A stretch of DNA of 23,796 nt from Utricularia gibba (lineage: Eukaryota; Streptophyta; Magnoliopsida; Lamiales; Lentibulariaceae), in assembly GCA_002189035.1 (NCBI GenBank), contig NEEC01000340.1, positions 1-23,796 of the forward strand, written 5' to 3'. Below, one piece after another: positions 23,574-23,796 of this stretch (position 1 is the stretch's first letter; each line of letters begins with the position of its first letter). The notes under the pieces are model-generated. The model was not told the origin of the DNA, searched no databases, and saw only the letters and a program-made list of their open reading frames with translations. Made by a program: the position numbers and the translations under genes.

Positions 23574-23796
23574 GAAGAGTGCACGAGGCCACCATGAGTG
23601 TGGCTAGGGACACACCCTTAAATGATCATCTCGAAATCCAAAATTTCACATCGTCCCATGAAATACATACGTCTTGCATGTCAAAAATCACATTCGCATC
23701 GAGTCAGGTGTCCCGAGTCACATTTTCGCGAATGTGGTGGCCACTTCGTTGCACATCTGAAGGCTAATATAAGGCAATCTTTCGAGCATTTGTGCA
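23574..23796 (+). repeat. Partial last copy cut by the window edge
   Basis: The copy runs from the phase mark to GCATTTGTGCA, unit position about 224, where the window ends. It has the short variant CATGAGTGTGGC in the leader. The array evidently continues beyond the window. Confidence 0.95.

Larger units (their letters stand above)
1..23796 (+). repeat. Tandem satellite array, 339-bp unit, about 70 head-to-tail copies
   Basis: The same unit recurs across the entire window in one orientation. With GAAGAGTGCACGAGG as phase mark, units start at 1, 346, 690, 1035, 1372, 1714, 2055, 2393, 2728, 3053, 3394, 3733, 4070, 4407, 4717, 5052, 5388, 5725, 6058, 6396, 6731, 7062, 7406, 7745, 8082, 8418, 8758, 9096, 9435, 9774, 10111, 10450, 10667, 10930, 11411, 11881, 12152, 12660, 12993, 13329, 13663, 13993, 14325, 14849, 15170, 15507, 15844, 16181, 16516, 16852, 17186, 17525, 17854, 18189, 18526, 18861, 19194, 19530, 19864, 20203, 20538, 20877, 21216, 21555, 21893, 22232, 22567, 22899, 23236 and 23574. 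The commonest lengths are 339 and 337 bp. No non-repeat flank is present, so neither array end is seen. The array is non-coding: indels of 1-4 bp shift frame from copy to copy without constraint. Heterochromatic eukaryotic satellite is an inference from architecture; I cannot name the family. Confidence 0.97.

Noticed and set aside
1-23796. CRISPR array
   Set aside because: The unit is 339 bp with no unique spacers between short constant repeats, and there are no cas genes.
1-23796. Tandem gene family or repeat-protein gene
   Set aside because: No frame stays open across successive units, and indels not divisible by three are common.
1-23796. Diverged dimer of a unit of about 170 bp
   Set aside because: Comparing the two halves of the unit shows only one short similarity (ATCAC...TTCGCA, offset 193-194 bp), not half-unit periodicity.
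1-23796. rRNA, tRNA, telomere repeat or replication origin
   Set aside because: No recognisable rRNA or tRNA core, no TTTAGGG/TTAGGG-type runs and no origin-like iterons distinct from the satellite itself.

Overview
The whole window is one tandem satellite-DNA array and contains no gene that I can support. A unit of 339 bp (canonical form, about 47% G+C by hand count) repeats head-to-tail from the first base to the last. Taking GAAGAGTGCACGAGG as the start of the unit, I can place 70 unit starts, all on the + strand. Ordinary copies are 330-345 bp; a few are 310-325 bp.

Long homogeneous arrays of a unit of about 340 bp, roughly two nucleosomes long, are typical of eukaryotic heterochromatin (centromeric, pericentromeric, subtelomeric or knob satellites) and are especially common in plants. 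There is no anchor gene, transposon, telomere repeat or rDNA to name the organism or the chromosomal position. I do not recognise the monomer as a named family. A plant or other eukaryote is an inference from architecture only.

Layout: (1) 1-2392, seven copies with the most base substitutions and with longer forms of 341-345 bp, some carrying an extra TGGCATC-type segment. (2) 2393-10449, a fairly regular array. (3) 10450-12659, an island where unit lengths jump to 217, 263, 481, 470, 271 and 508 bp, because pieces of the monomer are deleted, duplicated or out of order. (4) 12660-14640, regular array. (5) 14641-14848, a second small scrambled island that shares an unusual 51-bp junction with the first. 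(6) 14849-23796, regular array that becomes most uniform at about 20538-22231 and ends in a partial copy.

The most interesting signals are the two scrambled islands and their shared 51-bp rearrangement junction, C/T differences at CpG positions among copies, a graded insertion/deletion series that orders the copies by age, and variation dominated by 1-4 bp indels. That last pattern could be replication slippage or uncorrected long-read error. All open reading frames are short by-products of the repeat and are not reported as genes.
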